Shown here one piece after another: positions 7,299 to 14,931 of a DNA stretch of 14,970 nucleotides. The stretch spans positions 1-14,970 of the forward strand of contig CBDUQP010000091.1 in the NCBI GenBank assembly GCA_965369385.1. The letters are read 5' to 3'. How positions within the stretch are numbered: position 1 is the first letter of the stretch; the number at the start of each line of letters is the position of its first letter. The notes below the pieces were generated by a model that saw only the letters and a list, made by a program, of their open reading frames with translations, did not search any database and was not told the origin of the DNA. Source of the stretch: CBDUQP01 sp965369385. GTDB taxonomy: Bacteria > Planctomycetota > Phycisphaerae > SM23-33. A program made the translations under genes and the position numbers.

Positions 7299-10200
7299 TC
7301 ACTGCTCGACGGTAACTGCTATGAGTCCGAGAATCGCATTCTTGTGTGTTGCCTTGAATTCGATTTCTTCAATTACCATATCTGGATACGGGTTGGTCCA
7401 CGTGTAGAGATACACGCCAACGTTTGCGCGTGCATTGCCTCCTCGCCAGGCGACTGACGCATCATCCACATCGAGCGGATTGTACCAGTCGGCGATGTTC
7501 GTGCCGACCTCAAGCGGTATGCGAACGGTTTTCTGGAGGGCTCTCTCGTATTTGACAACATACTCCCCGATTCGGCCGGCCTTTGGCGCCCAGGATGCCG
7601 AATGCAGGAAATGCACGCGAGTGGCCTTGCGGTTGCCGAAGTCGATTGTCACGCTGCGCGGCTTGTTTCCGGCGATCTGGCTGCTTCCCAGAATTACGCA
7701 ACTCTTGCCGCCATTATCGGCAGGATCGATGATGCTGAACGGTATCTTCAGGAAAGCCTTTGTGTGGATGGGGAAGTCCCTCAAATCGTTTTGTGGCCCC
7801 TGATCTCCCCAGCCACCTTTTCCGTCGCCGGAGACATCATCCCTGAAACCCATCGTGCAGAGCGATCGCAGGTTGACGGGAGTGAACTCTCCGCGTGTTG
7901 GGCGCGATGCCACAGGTTTGTGTGTTTCCGTAAACTGCACACCAAGATTCACCAGCAGCGAATGGAGCATTGCGTCAAAGCGATTGATGTTCTTTGTGCG
8001 AGTTCCGCGAATCGCGGTCACCACAATCAGTGGGCTTCCGGTGGGGCCTTTGGCGGCTGCGATTACACCGGGAGACGTGAGGGGCACATATCCGCCGGCC
8101 GCCTCTATTTCGTAATCAGCCAGTTTGTACGTTCCCGATTGCATGGAAGAGCGGAAGAGCGAACCGTTGGTTACGCCGTCGGCAAGGGTATTGGCTCTGT
8201 CAACCGTCGCCATCTTGACGCATCGTCCCTTCGGGCCGCGGACATACCGATGGCCTGACATCTGCATGACGTAGACTTCGTCCTTGTACTTCTTTGCGTC
8301 GCCATATTCGGGAAGTTGCGACAGGGGAGGGCACATCTTGGGCGAAGGGGATATCGCAAGCAGGGCAGCTCCCTGACGGATCGCCTTGCGAGTCAGTTCG
8401 ATATCCTGTTTCGAAACCGGCGCGTCGCCCGGGAACCACACGATCAGGTCCTTCGCCGAGAATGTATCCTTGTTTGCTGACGAAAGGACAGCAGGCGTGA
8501 TCCCCATTTCCTTGAGCACACCGCTATTTGATCGTGGGCCGACGAACCACAGTTTTCGGAAATCGTGACGTCGCACGGTAGGTTTGCAGAGATTCCTCAG
8601 CAGAAGATCAGCCGCCGGGCTCTCGCCGACAACCGGAACGATATCCATCTGGCTGAGGATCACCTCGCCGCGTCCCATGGGAATGGAGATCAGCGTTTGC
8701 AGAGTGCTCCCTGATCCGGCAACCAGGATGGGCCGAAATGGGCCTTTCAGACGACTGACGAAGGGATGCGAGCTTACCGCGCCCGGAATGCGAAGCTCCT
8801 TGCCGCGATCATTCGGCCAGTACTTCAGGCCGCTGTCTGATATGCCTTTCATGGCGGGATGGTCGGCAACCTTCCAGACCTGAGGCAGTGGCAGCACGCG
8901 CGGGTACACGCGCAGTTTGTACGGGACGAACCCTTTCCACGGCCATTGCGACAGGCTGACGACCTTCCCTCCGGATTTCGCGAATCTGCATATCGCAGCA
9001 CTTGCCTTCTGCAGTTTGGCGTCAACGCTGTTTCTGCCGATGAGAAGAGTGCGAGAACCGGCGGGGAGTTTTCGGGGATCTCTCAGTGTTCTGTGGGGAA
9101 TATTCAGTCTGCGTAAGGCACGGGCGGTCTGGCCGGTGGGGTCGTACAAGACGAGGGAATTGGCGACAGGCTTCGCTCGCCGTCTTGGATGAATCTCCAA
9201 CTCCAACGTTTCCGCGTGGGCGGTGTCTGCGGATAGTTCAGGAATGATTCGGATCGTTGCACTCGTCGGCGTCTGAACCGAAGGCAGCTTGATCGGGATA
9301 GCTACTGTGGCCGTCTTTCCCTGTCGTACGAAACGGCTGAAGGTCTTGCGCTGTTCTACTTGACCATCGATCAATAATTCCACCCGTCCTTGCACCTTCC
9401 GGCTCTTGGGCGAATCGTTGATGATCGATAACTTACGCTTGAGTGTTCGTCCACCATAGACGGCGCAAGTGCGATCGGGGAAGAACAGGTATACCGGCCT
9501 GAACAAGTTGGAGTATCGTTTTGTGTGCTTATGCAACGCCACCGTTTCCACATTGGGATAGTAACGAGGATGCAATCTGTGAAGGATGTGCTTGGGGACA
9601 GTCTTATACTTCCGTCCGGGCCCATCCATGGAATCCCATTTGACGGCTTGGATTCCTGTTTCCGGTTTCGGGCTGCAGTCCGGATAATTGCCCGCAGTCG
9701 GCGGGAAGAACCATTGCTGATGCGACTCACTAATCCACTCGTCATAGCCGCTCACACCCATTGCACGCCAGTACGGGTAGATAGATTCCAGATATGCAAG
9801 GAAACCTTCCGGCGTGATGTTGTGCCTGTTCCATGCAAAACGCCTCATCTTCCGCAATTCAAGATATCGGTCTTCGCCCAATACAAAATCGCCGGTCCTG
9901 GAAAATGGCGTCCATTCACCGAAGAACAGTGGAACCTTCCCGTACTTCATCCAACTTGCCGGGTAATTGGCTGCCGAAAGCGTTGTGTGGCGCTGTCGGC
10001 CTGCAGACAATGGATAATGAGGGTTGGCGATTTCGAAACCAGTGAGGGAATTCCTCGTGTGCTGCGGATTGTAATTGTCGGTTGCCTTGGGCTTGCCAGC
10101 CCAGTTGTAGAGGTTCACTCCATACGAACGATCCACGTCTATTGGCCTGGTTGGATCGTTCCGCCTGATCTCATCCATAACCCATTTGACGGTCTCATAG

Positions 10201-11552
10201 TGCCCGTCCGGTTCATTGGCGGCGTCCCACATTACAATCGAGGGATGGTTGCGGTCTCGTTGTATCCATTCGCGAATGATACGGCTGGAGTTCTTCTTGA
10301 ATTCCTTCGTGAGCGGATCATTCCCATGATGCCATCCCGACTGTGCCTTAATGAACATGCCCACTTCATCGGCTGCCTCCAGGAGTACATAGTTGGGCTT
10401 GGCAAACGTCCGGAGCATTGAGTACCCCATTCGCTTGTAGTACTTCATCAGGGATTTTGCCCACTCCTTATTGTGCCACCACACATTGCCAGGGAACTGG
10501 TGGATCGTGAGGCAGTGATATCGACGTATGACGCCATTGTGATAGAACTGCTTTCCTTCGATCCACGATTCACTGAACCCGAACTGTTCCCTGTATTCGT
10601 CCAAGACGGTTCCATTGGATTTCAGACGAACCACAAGTGTGTACAGGTAGGGATTCTCGGGAGACCAGGCTTTGAATGCGGTCCAACGCTTGCGAATCTT
10701 CAGCGTTTGTGTCTTTCCGGGAGCGACTCTCTTGATCGGAGAACTCAGGTCAAGGACTGTGGTTCCCTCCGGTGTCTCCACTGAACACTCAGCCGTTATG
10801 CTGCTTGCCTGACTTGCCTTGTTCGTGACGCCAATATCCAGAGCCAACTGCTTCTTGCGCCAGCTTGGCTTGATGAACACGTTCTGCACCGAGATTTGAG
10901 GCCGGGAAACAAGATAGATGTCGTCCCATATATCGGTTCGTCGAGTCCAGATTGTCTCAATGAGTCCCTGGGGCCAGTGCTGACCATATCTGGCATCATG
11001 CAACCAGACTCGCAATCGTATCTGATTCTCCTGTCCTGGTTTCACGGCGCCCGTAATGTCAAACTCGAAACCCGTGGCATCGCCAATATGACTTCCCACA
11101 AAGGTTCCATTCACATACGCCGCTATCTCAAACCCGGCGCCCATAAACTGGAGGATGACGCGACGATGCTTCCATGATTCGGGCACAGATACTTTGCGTG
11201 TATACCAGAGCTTTCTGGCGGTCGTGCGAGTCACTGATTTGGGCCTGGTTGGCAATACCCTTACGCCAGTGTATTTGGGATTGGCCTGGGGGGAATCGGC
11301 CACGATGACCGGCGGTAACGGTTTGTCTGCTGGTGGGTGCTTGTACGCCGGGCCGGGAACTATCTGGTAGTTCCACTTGCCGTTGATGCACATGATGTCT
11401 CGCGTGGAGGTCTGCGAGAGCTTCATATACGTGGGGATCACAACGCTCTCATGAAGAGTTGTGCTATTGGATTCGGCAAGCAGCGTAGTGGCCGTCGCGA
11501 GAACAACCAGCACAGACGTCATGATATACCTGTTAGGCGAAAAGCAGCTCAT
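7299..11552 (-). CDS. Large secreted GH2-type glycosidase (beta-galactosidase/beta-glucuronidase-like)
   Basis: A 1417-residue hydrolase, probably secreted, expected to release beta-linked sugars from a polysaccharide. An N-terminal signal peptide is likely (MSCFSPNRYIMTSVLVVLAT, then ATTLLAES). Residues about 40-215 are the jelly-roll domain (FEIAAYVNGTFVGSHIGDAT), 220-325 the immunoglobulin-like domain, and 330-620 the TIM barrel. The acid/base is E447 in MWDAANEPDG and the nucleophile E546 in PLFFGEWTPF, both as in retaining GH2 enzymes. Two glutamine-amidotransferase-like segments follow (about 795-1000 and 1005-1090). The last part (about 1222-1417; IDFGNRKATRVHFLHSASWA, NIADWYNPL) looks like a galactose-binding-type domain. 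The ATG at 11552 has GGAG nine bases upstream; an internal ATG at 11522 is possible but would drop the charged n-region. It lies 108 bp after the pseudopilin. The exact substrate is unknown. Confidence 0.9.
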   Translation of the reverse strand: MSCFSPNRYIMTSVLVVLATATTLLAESNSTTLHESVVIPTYMKLSQTSTRDIMCINGKWNYQIVPGPAYKHPPADKPLPPVIVADSPQANPKYTGVRVLPTRPKSVTRTTARKLWYTRKVSVPESWKHRRVILQFMGAGFEIAAYVNGTFVGSHIGDATGFEFDITGAVKPGQENQIRLRVWLHDARYGQHWPQGLIETIWTRRTDIWDDIYLVSRPQISVQNVFIKPSWRKKQLALDIGVTNKASQASSITAECSVETPEGTTVLDLSSPIKRVAPGKTQTLKIRKRWTAFKAWSPENPYLYTLVVRLKSNGTVLDEYREQFGFSESWIEGKQFYHNGVIRRYHCLTIHQFPGNVWWHNKEWAKSLMKYYKRMGYSMLRTFAKPNYVLLEAADEVGMFIKAQSGWHHGNDPLTKEFKKNSSRIIREWIQRDRNHPSIVMWDAANEPDGHYETVKWVMDEIRRNDPTRPIDVDRSYGVNLYNWAGKPKATDNYNPQHTRNSLTGFEIANPHYPLSAGRQRHTTLSAANYPASWMKYGKVPLFFGEWTPFSRTGDFVLGEDRYLELRKMRRFAWNRHNITPEGFLAYLESIYPYWRAMGVSGYDEWISESHQQWFFPPTAGNYPDCSPKPETGIQAVKWDSMDGPGRKYKTVPKHILHRLHPRYYPNVETVALHKHTKRYSNLFRPVYLFFPDRTCAVYGGRTLKRKLSIINDSPKSRKVQGRVELLIDGQVEQRKTFSRFVRQGKTATVAIPIKLPSVQTPTSATIRIIPELSADTAHAETLELEIHPRRRAKPVANSLVLYDPTGQTARALRRLNIPHRTLRDPRKLPAGSRTLLIGRNSVDAKLQKASAAICRFAKSGGKVVSLSQWPWKGFVPYKLRVYPRVLPLPQVWKVADHPAMKGISDSGLKYWPNDRGKELRIPGAVSSHPFVSRLKGPFRPILVAGSGSTLQTLISIPMGRGEVILSQMDIVPVVGESPAADLLLRNLCKPTVRRHDFRKLWFVGPRSNSGVLKEMGITPAVLSSANKDTFSAKDLIVWFPGDAPVSKQDIELTRKAIRQGAALLAISPSPKMCPPLSQLPEYGDAKKYKDEVYVMQMSGHRYVRGPKGRCVKMATVDRANTLADGVTNGSLFRSSMQSGTYKLADYEIEAAGGYVPLTSPGVIAAAKGPTGSPLIVVTAIRGTRTKNINRFDAMLHSLLVNLGVQFTETHKPVASRPTRGEFTPVNLRSLCTMGFRDDVSGDGKGGWGDQGPQNDLRDFPIHTKAFLKIPFSIIDPADNGGKSCVILGSSQIAGNKPRSVTIDFGNRKATRVHFLHSASWAPKAGRIGEYVVKYERALQKTVRIPLEVGTNIADWYNPLDVDDASVAWRGGNARANVGVYLYTWTNPYPDMVIEEIEFKATHKNAILGLIAVTVEQ

Positions 11553-11589
11553 TATGAGTCACTCCAATCCATATTGTGATTCGAAAGAT

Positions 11590-11618
11590 AGTATAAAAAC
11601 GGGGAGGAATAATGAGAA
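11590..11618 (-). promoter_or_regulatory. Candidate promoter of the GH2 gene
   Basis: On the minus strand TTCTCA (11618-11613), a 17-base spacer and TATACT (11595-11590) give a good -10 and a poor -35, placing transcription start about 30 bases before the ATG. A weak -35 would fit dependence on an activator bound at the repeats just upstream (11624-11652). Confidence 0.35.
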
Positions 11619-11623
11619 CCGGA

Positions 11624-11652
11624 TGACGTCGGAATGACATCACGGTGACATC
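11624..11652 (-). promoter_or_regulatory. Three 7-bp direct repeats at 11-bp period (Pho-box-like)
   Basis: In the direction of the GH2 gene the units read GATGTCA, GATGTCA, GACGTCA (plus-strand 11646-11652, 11635-11641, 11624-11630), each separated by exactly four bases. This 7+4 spacing and the TGTCA core match the layout of PhoB boxes. The array ends 5 bp upstream of the candidate -35 and lies wholly in the 108-bp gap after the pseudopilin stop. Confidence 0.5.
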
Positions 11653-11660
11653 GGGATGAT

Positions 11661-12425
11661 TTAGCGAGATAGCGGGTGAGCATAATAGGTTCTGTAGACG
11701 CAGACGTACTCCGAAGCGTCCTTCCATTCAACGGAACCGTCATTGTACAAAATATTTCCGCCCGCACCCGGGGTCGCTACCGTCGAGTCCCTGGGATGGT
11801 TTCCGCGTATCCAATCGTAGCCGGTAGCGTCTTCCGTCGTACACACCATGTCCGTGACATTGAAGGTGTCTGGGGAAGAATCCATATCCAATGCGCGATG
11901 CTTATAAACGTCACGATTGGTCCCCACGTCACCCCAGTCATTGAGGCCTGACCAGACAACATAGGATATCTTAGCATACTTGTAGCCATGGCCTATACGA
12001 TCCAACGGTTTCCGCTCTTCATACGATTTACGCCCCGGGCAATACATGATTGCCGGATTCTCCAGATAGTCGCTCACCAAGCCGCTGCCTGCCGGGTTAG
12101 CTGCAGAGAGGGAATCCCAATGCTGGGCCATGTAGCGAATGAAAAAATACTCAGTGCCGTTGGGAGGATACTTGCCATTATGGTCATTTCCATACATCAC
12201 CAGGGACGTCCCTATTGCCCGCATTTGAATCGAGCAACTGGACTGCCTGGCCAGATCCATTGCCCTGTTGACAGCGGGCAGCAGCAGTGATGCGAGTATC
12301 GCGATGATCGCGATCACGACCAACAATTCTATCAAGGTAAAGCCACGAAGTCCGCGACGCGGCGCGACATGGCCGGGCGAATAGCTGCTGTTCGGCGCGA
12401 AACGTGTGTCGGTTTTGATCTTCAT
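11661..12425 (-). CDS. Type II secretion-like pseudopilin (prepilin-type N-terminal methylation motif)
   Basis: A 254-residue pilin-like protein. A basic leader ends in RRGLRG, followed by the class III signal GFTLIELLVVIAIIAIL. Prepilin peptidase should cut after G28 and methylate F29, and the fifth residue, E33, is present. After the hydrophobic helix comes a globular domain with YGNDHNGKYPPNG and a C-terminal NILYNDGSVEW, the pattern seen in the many pseudopilins of Planctomycetes and Lentisphaerae. In its relatives a His stands nine residues before the DG; here the nearest candidate, H210, is 18 residues before, so the motif is expanded. The ATG at 12425 is preferred over one at 12518 because AGAGGG lies seven bases before it. 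It sits between the PEP-CTERM and GH2 genes. Role: probably a minor pilin or surface filament component; exact function unknown. Confidence 0.9.
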   Translation of the reverse strand: MKIKTDTRFAPNSSYSPGHVAPRRGLRGFTLIELLVVIAIIAILASLLLPAVNRAMDLARQSSCSIQMRAIGTSLVMYGNDHNGKYPPNGTEYFFIRYMAQHWDSLSAANPAGSGLVSDYLENPAIMYCPGRKSYEERKPLDRIGHGYKYAKISYVVWSGLNDWGDVGTNRDVYKHRALDMDSSPDTFNVTDMVCTTEDATGYDWIRGNHPRDSTVATPGAGGNILYNDGSVEWKDASEYVCVYRTYYAHPLSR

Positions 12426-12736
12426 CAGACAACCCTCTACGATGTTGGCATTAACCCTTCTGCGGGCCATGCAGTCGAATCCATGGGCCATTACTTGAGC
12501 CTCAGGGACATGCGTCATAAAGCCGTAATGCTATCGCTGCTGTTGCTTTAGTTGTCGTGAAACGCCGGCCGCAACAGCAGCGACAACGAATATCGGAAAA
12601 CGCGATAACGCGATTTCCTGCAATCTATTCAATTGCTTCAGAGTTGCCACACTGCACTTCCCAGTCAAGTAACCATTATACCATAAAACACAGGTCTGCA
12701 ACGAACCGAACAATTGAGCGAACAAGTTTCTTGGGA
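12426..12736. promoter_or_regulatory. Pseudopilin leader with overlapping inverted repeats
   Basis: A 311-bp gap between the PEP-CTERM and pseudopilin genes. Its main structure is at 12535-12587. Read on the minus strand, GTTGTCG (12587-12581) and CGCTGCTGTTGC (12582-12571) are followed by CGACAAC (12557-12551) and GCAACAGCAGCG (12546-12535). Each of the last two is the perfect complement of its partner, in the interleaved order A-B-A'-B'. This allows either of two hairpins or a pseudoknot, about 110 bases before the pseudopilin ATG. No T-run follows it, so it is not a standard terminator. No convincing promoter was found. Confidence 0.5.
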
Positions 12737-13453
12737 CTATTTTCTACGTCTCATGATTGCGGGAACGAGTCCCATCGCCAGAAGGGTCATCGTTGCCGGT
12801 TCGGGGACAAGTCCAATACCAACGCCGGTGACGTCCATATTCGTCCAGTAACCATTTGCTCTTACCATCGAAATGATGCCCAGGGAATCACCTTCGTTCA
12901 GGGATATGTTCTGGACGGCTGAAACGGCTGACAAATCGTCAGTGGTGTAAGAGTACGTCAAACCAGAGTGTATTATCGTTCCTGCCGTTCCGGAAAACTT
13001 GAGTATCGAGTAATACACACCATTCAGTGTCCCGCCAGATGATATCGGAACTCCGTAGAAGCTGTAGTCTCCGGCCTGGTCGGGCGTGAAGATAAGAGCT
13101 GACACTTCATTATTGTTTCCGCCACACCGCATTAGTTCTCCCGGCCAGTAGTCCGCATTGCCGGCACCGTTCCAATACCCGCCCCAACTTGTGGACCAGG
13201 TGTGCGTTACATATTGCGTCAAATCCACACAGTTGCTTCCGTTGTAGTCTGGTGCTCTTGCGGCCAGCCAGGTGTTCCCATTGGCATCCGTATAGGGATT
13301 TCCGTCGGTTGAACCGGCAGTCGTTCCTGTCCAATAGGGAGTGTCATTCTCCTCGACAAAACCGCCATCGCCCATTGCGATCCCGGTCGATACGGCCACA
13401 CACAACAAAACGGCCAATGTCATCCTTCTCAATACATCTCCTCGTAAAGTCAT
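12737..13453 (-). CDS. PEP-CTERM sorting-domain protein
   Basis: A 238-residue exported protein. It has a signal peptide (TLRGDVLRRMTLAVLLCVAV, then STGIAMGDGG). The mature region is rich in Gly, Trp and Tyr and looks like a beta-sandwich, with IFTPDQAGDYSFYGVPI and ISLNEGDSLGIISMV resembling carbohydrate-binding or lectin-like folds. The end is a canonical PEP-CTERM tail: VPEPATMTLLAMGLV (216-230) then PAIMRRRK, recognised by exosortase, which cuts near the PEP motif and is linked to exopolysaccharide and surface display. AGGAGG lies six bases before the ATG at 13453; an ATG directly upstream (13456) would be too close. It is placed between the LacI regulator and the pseudopilin. No exosortase gene is in the window. 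The function beyond surface or secreted location is unknown. Confidence 0.9.
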   Translation of the reverse strand: MTLRGDVLRRMTLAVLLCVAVSTGIAMGDGGFVEENDTPYWTGTTAGSTDGNPYTDANGNTWLAARAPDYNGSNCVDLTQYVTHTWSTSWGGYWNGAGNADYWPGELMRCGGNNNEVSALIFTPDQAGDYSFYGVPISSGGTLNGVYYSILKFSGTAGTIIHSGLTYSYTTDDLSAVSAVQNISLNEGDSLGIISMVRANGYWTNMDVTGVGIGLVPEPATMTLLAMGLVPAIMRRRK

Positions 13454-13512
13454 CATAAGCCTCCTGACGCTAACTGAGTATTTTGCCCTTCAAGAGCATA
13501 CGTGTCTTCTAA

Positions 13513-13531
13513 ATCGAGCAACGCGCTCGAT
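13513..13531. promoter_or_regulatory. 19-bp palindrome near the likely PEP-CTERM transcription start
   Basis: ATCGAGC-AACGC-GCTCGAT, perfect 7-bp arms around five bases. It overlaps the end of the putative -10 (TTATCG, 13533-13528). Its centre is exactly 39 bp from the centre of the palindrome at 13552-13570. It could be an operator or a stem-loop in the mRNA leader. Confidence 0.45.
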
Positions 13532-13551
13532 AAAGAGCAGTAACTTGCAAG

Positions 13552-13570
13552 ATCAACAACGGTTGTTGAT
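13552..13570. promoter_or_regulatory. Perfect 19-bp palindrome upstream of the PEP-CTERM gene, likely operator
   Basis: ATCAACAAC-G-GTTGTTGAT, nine-base arms around one base with no mismatch, about 100 bp before the PEP-CTERM ATG. On the minus strand its end overlaps TTGATC (13556-13551), which with a 17-base spacer and TTATCG (13533-13528) forms a plausible promoter. No T-run follows in the direction of the LacI gene, so it is unlikely to be its terminator. The adjacent LacI-family regulator is the obvious candidate binder. Confidence 0.55.
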
Positions 13571-13664
13571 TTCTTCAATATGTGATCAAATCCGGCATTA
13601 CGTGGGCAGTACCATCAGGCCGCCAATTCTTCCGCGAATACGGCGCGGTCTGCTTGAACCAATA

Positions 13665-14717
13665 TCAATAACTTGAATTTTGTCCTGGTGGTGCAGTTGT
13701 GCATCCAACCTTGAGGCTGCCGAGAAGCGGCTTGGCTGGAGCGATGGTGCCTTCATTGTTAATCCTCGACAGAAGACATCTTGTCGCAGCCTGTGCCATC
13801 TCCGCCTCGGGTATTTCGAGGGTTGTTATCTGTCTTGTCACAAACGCGTTTTCCCATGGCGAAGCAAAGTAGCACAGGGATATGTCTCGTGGCACCCGAA
13901 GCCCTCTTTGGGCAAGGGTAAGCAGAAGGGCGTTAAACATAACACGGTTGTAACAGATGACTCCTATGGGAAACGTAGCCATGTCCAGGAGTGCATCGGC
14001 CATCTGCTCCAGGTTCAAAGGGCGACAGTCAATCTCGTTAGAAATTACCCAGTCATCTTTCAAGCCTGCTTCGGCCAGTACGCTTCTGACTCCGGCTTCG
14101 CGTTGCCTGGCTGAATAGTGAGGGGACTTCCAACCCAGATATCCAATTTGCGAGTGCCCCAATTCAACGAGGTGGCGAGCGAGCATTTGTCCATGTGCGT
14201 ATTCATCAAACATGAACGAGTCGCCGTCTCCGGCCATATCTCGACTCAACCAGACGACCGGAGCGGAAATCTTGGATATCTCATGATCCACGGCTTTTGG
14301 AACAACCCCGGTGGTCTCCAGCGCCAATACGCCATCTACCGATACCTCAGAGAACAGAGAAGGGGGGGTGATAAAATCGTCAGTTTCGGTGTTGAGATAG
14401 AGGGGTTCATATACAAGGCAATACCCTTGCTCAGCCAGATAGTCTGCCGCCGAATCCATATACCCATTGTTTGGGGTTCTGGATTGTCCACGCTGGCCAT
14501 ACTGGACAGCCATAATCGCAATACGGTTGAATCTTCCCTGGACAAGGGCGCGTGCGCCGGCGTGGGGGCGATAGCCCATGTTCCGGGAAATCTCCAGGAT
14601 TCGCTTTCGCGTATTCTCATTCACAGCCACCGTGCCTTTTGAACGAGCCAGAACCGCAGAGACAGCTTGTCTGCTAACTCCGGCGACTCTGGCAATATCG
14701 ATCTGGCGAACTCTCAT
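13665..14717 (-). CDS. LacI-family transcriptional regulator
   Basis: A 350-residue regulator. The N-terminal helix-turn-helix and hinge helix are clear (IDIARVAGVSRQAVSAVLAR at 6-25, then KRILEISRNMGYRPHAGARA). A periplasmic-binding-protein-like effector domain follows, with VDGVLALETTG, HLVELGHSQIGYLG, AVICYN-like GVICYNRVMFNALL and GLRVPRDISL, all standard for the family. It should bind operators as a dimer and respond to a sugar, probably a breakdown product of the GH2 substrate (inference from context). The ATG at 14717 has only a weak GAG-type ribosome site. Its own promoter carries two likely operators, which points to autoregulation. It is the first of four same-strand genes, but the next gene appears to have its own promoter. 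Confidence 0.95.
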   Translation of the reverse strand: MRVRQIDIARVAGVSRQAVSAVLARSKGTVAVNENTRKRILEISRNMGYRPHAGARALVQGRFNRIAIMAVQYGQRGQSRTPNNGYMDSAADYLAEQGYCLVYEPLYLNTETDDFITPPSLFSEVSVDGVLALETTGVVPKAVDHEISKISAPVVWLSRDMAGDGDSFMFDEYAHGQMLARHLVELGHSQIGYLGWKSPHYSARQREAGVRSVLAEAGLKDDWVISNEIDCRPLNLEQMADALLDMATFPIGVICYNRVMFNALLLTLAQRGLRVPRDISLCYFASPWENAFVTRQITTLEIPEAEMAQAATRCLLSRINNEGTIAPAKPLLGSLKVGCTTAPPGQNSSY

Positions 14718-14749
14718 GACTTCTCACTCATATATGGTTGACTCTGGTC

Positions 14750-14795
14750 AATTGCACGTGCTATTATCATACCTGACACGTGCAATTAGTGTCAA
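14750..14795 (-). promoter_or_regulatory. LacI-family gene promoter with two CACGTG operators
   Basis: On the minus strand TTGACA (14795-14790), an 18-base spacer and TATGAT (14771-14766) make a strong sigma70-type promoter. AATTGCACGTG (14750-14760) and CACGTGCAATT (14777-14787, plus-strand reading) form perfect 11-bp inverted arms 16 bases apart. One lies in the spacer and one just downstream of the -10. The CACGTG centres are 22 bp apart, about two helical turns. This placement would let a bound repressor block the promoter. Confidence 0.7.
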
Positions 14796-14847
14796 TAGAA
14801 AAATACCCGGTAAAATCGAGGGCCTTCGTAAAGCATGGTTGGAGCAA

Positions 14848-14903
14848 AAGGGGTCAGGAACCTTTTATTGTTCCAAATACAACTAAAAGGTTCCTGACCC
14901 CTT
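14848..14903. repeat. Perfect 20-bp inverted repeat (REP-like hairpin)
   Basis: AAGGGGTCAGGAACCTTTTA (14848-14867) is exactly complementary to 14884-14903 across a 16-base loop. It lies about 130 bp upstream of the LacI-family ATG, outside its promoter. Like the hairpin near 7119-7190, the outer foot of its right arm begins a short exact tandem repeat. It could also terminate transcription from a gene beyond the right edge. Confidence 0.75.
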
Positions 14904-14931
14904 ATATCCTTCCCCTTATATCCTTATATCC
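14898..14931. repeat. Short tandem repeat at the foot of the hairpin
   Basis: CCCCTTATATCCTT occurs twice in exact tandem (14898-14911 and 14912-14925), and CTTATATCC starts a third, partial copy at 14923-14931. The first copy includes the last bases of the hairpin's right arm. Confidence 0.9.

Noticed and set aside
9525..10421. Open frame on the plus strand, 298 codons
   Set aside because: Antisense to the catalytic domain of the GH2 glycosidase; no domain is recognisable.
13552..13570. Possible terminator of the LacI-family gene
   Set aside because: The stem is AT-rich and is not followed by a T-run in the direction of transcription; it overlaps a plausible promoter, so an operator fits better.
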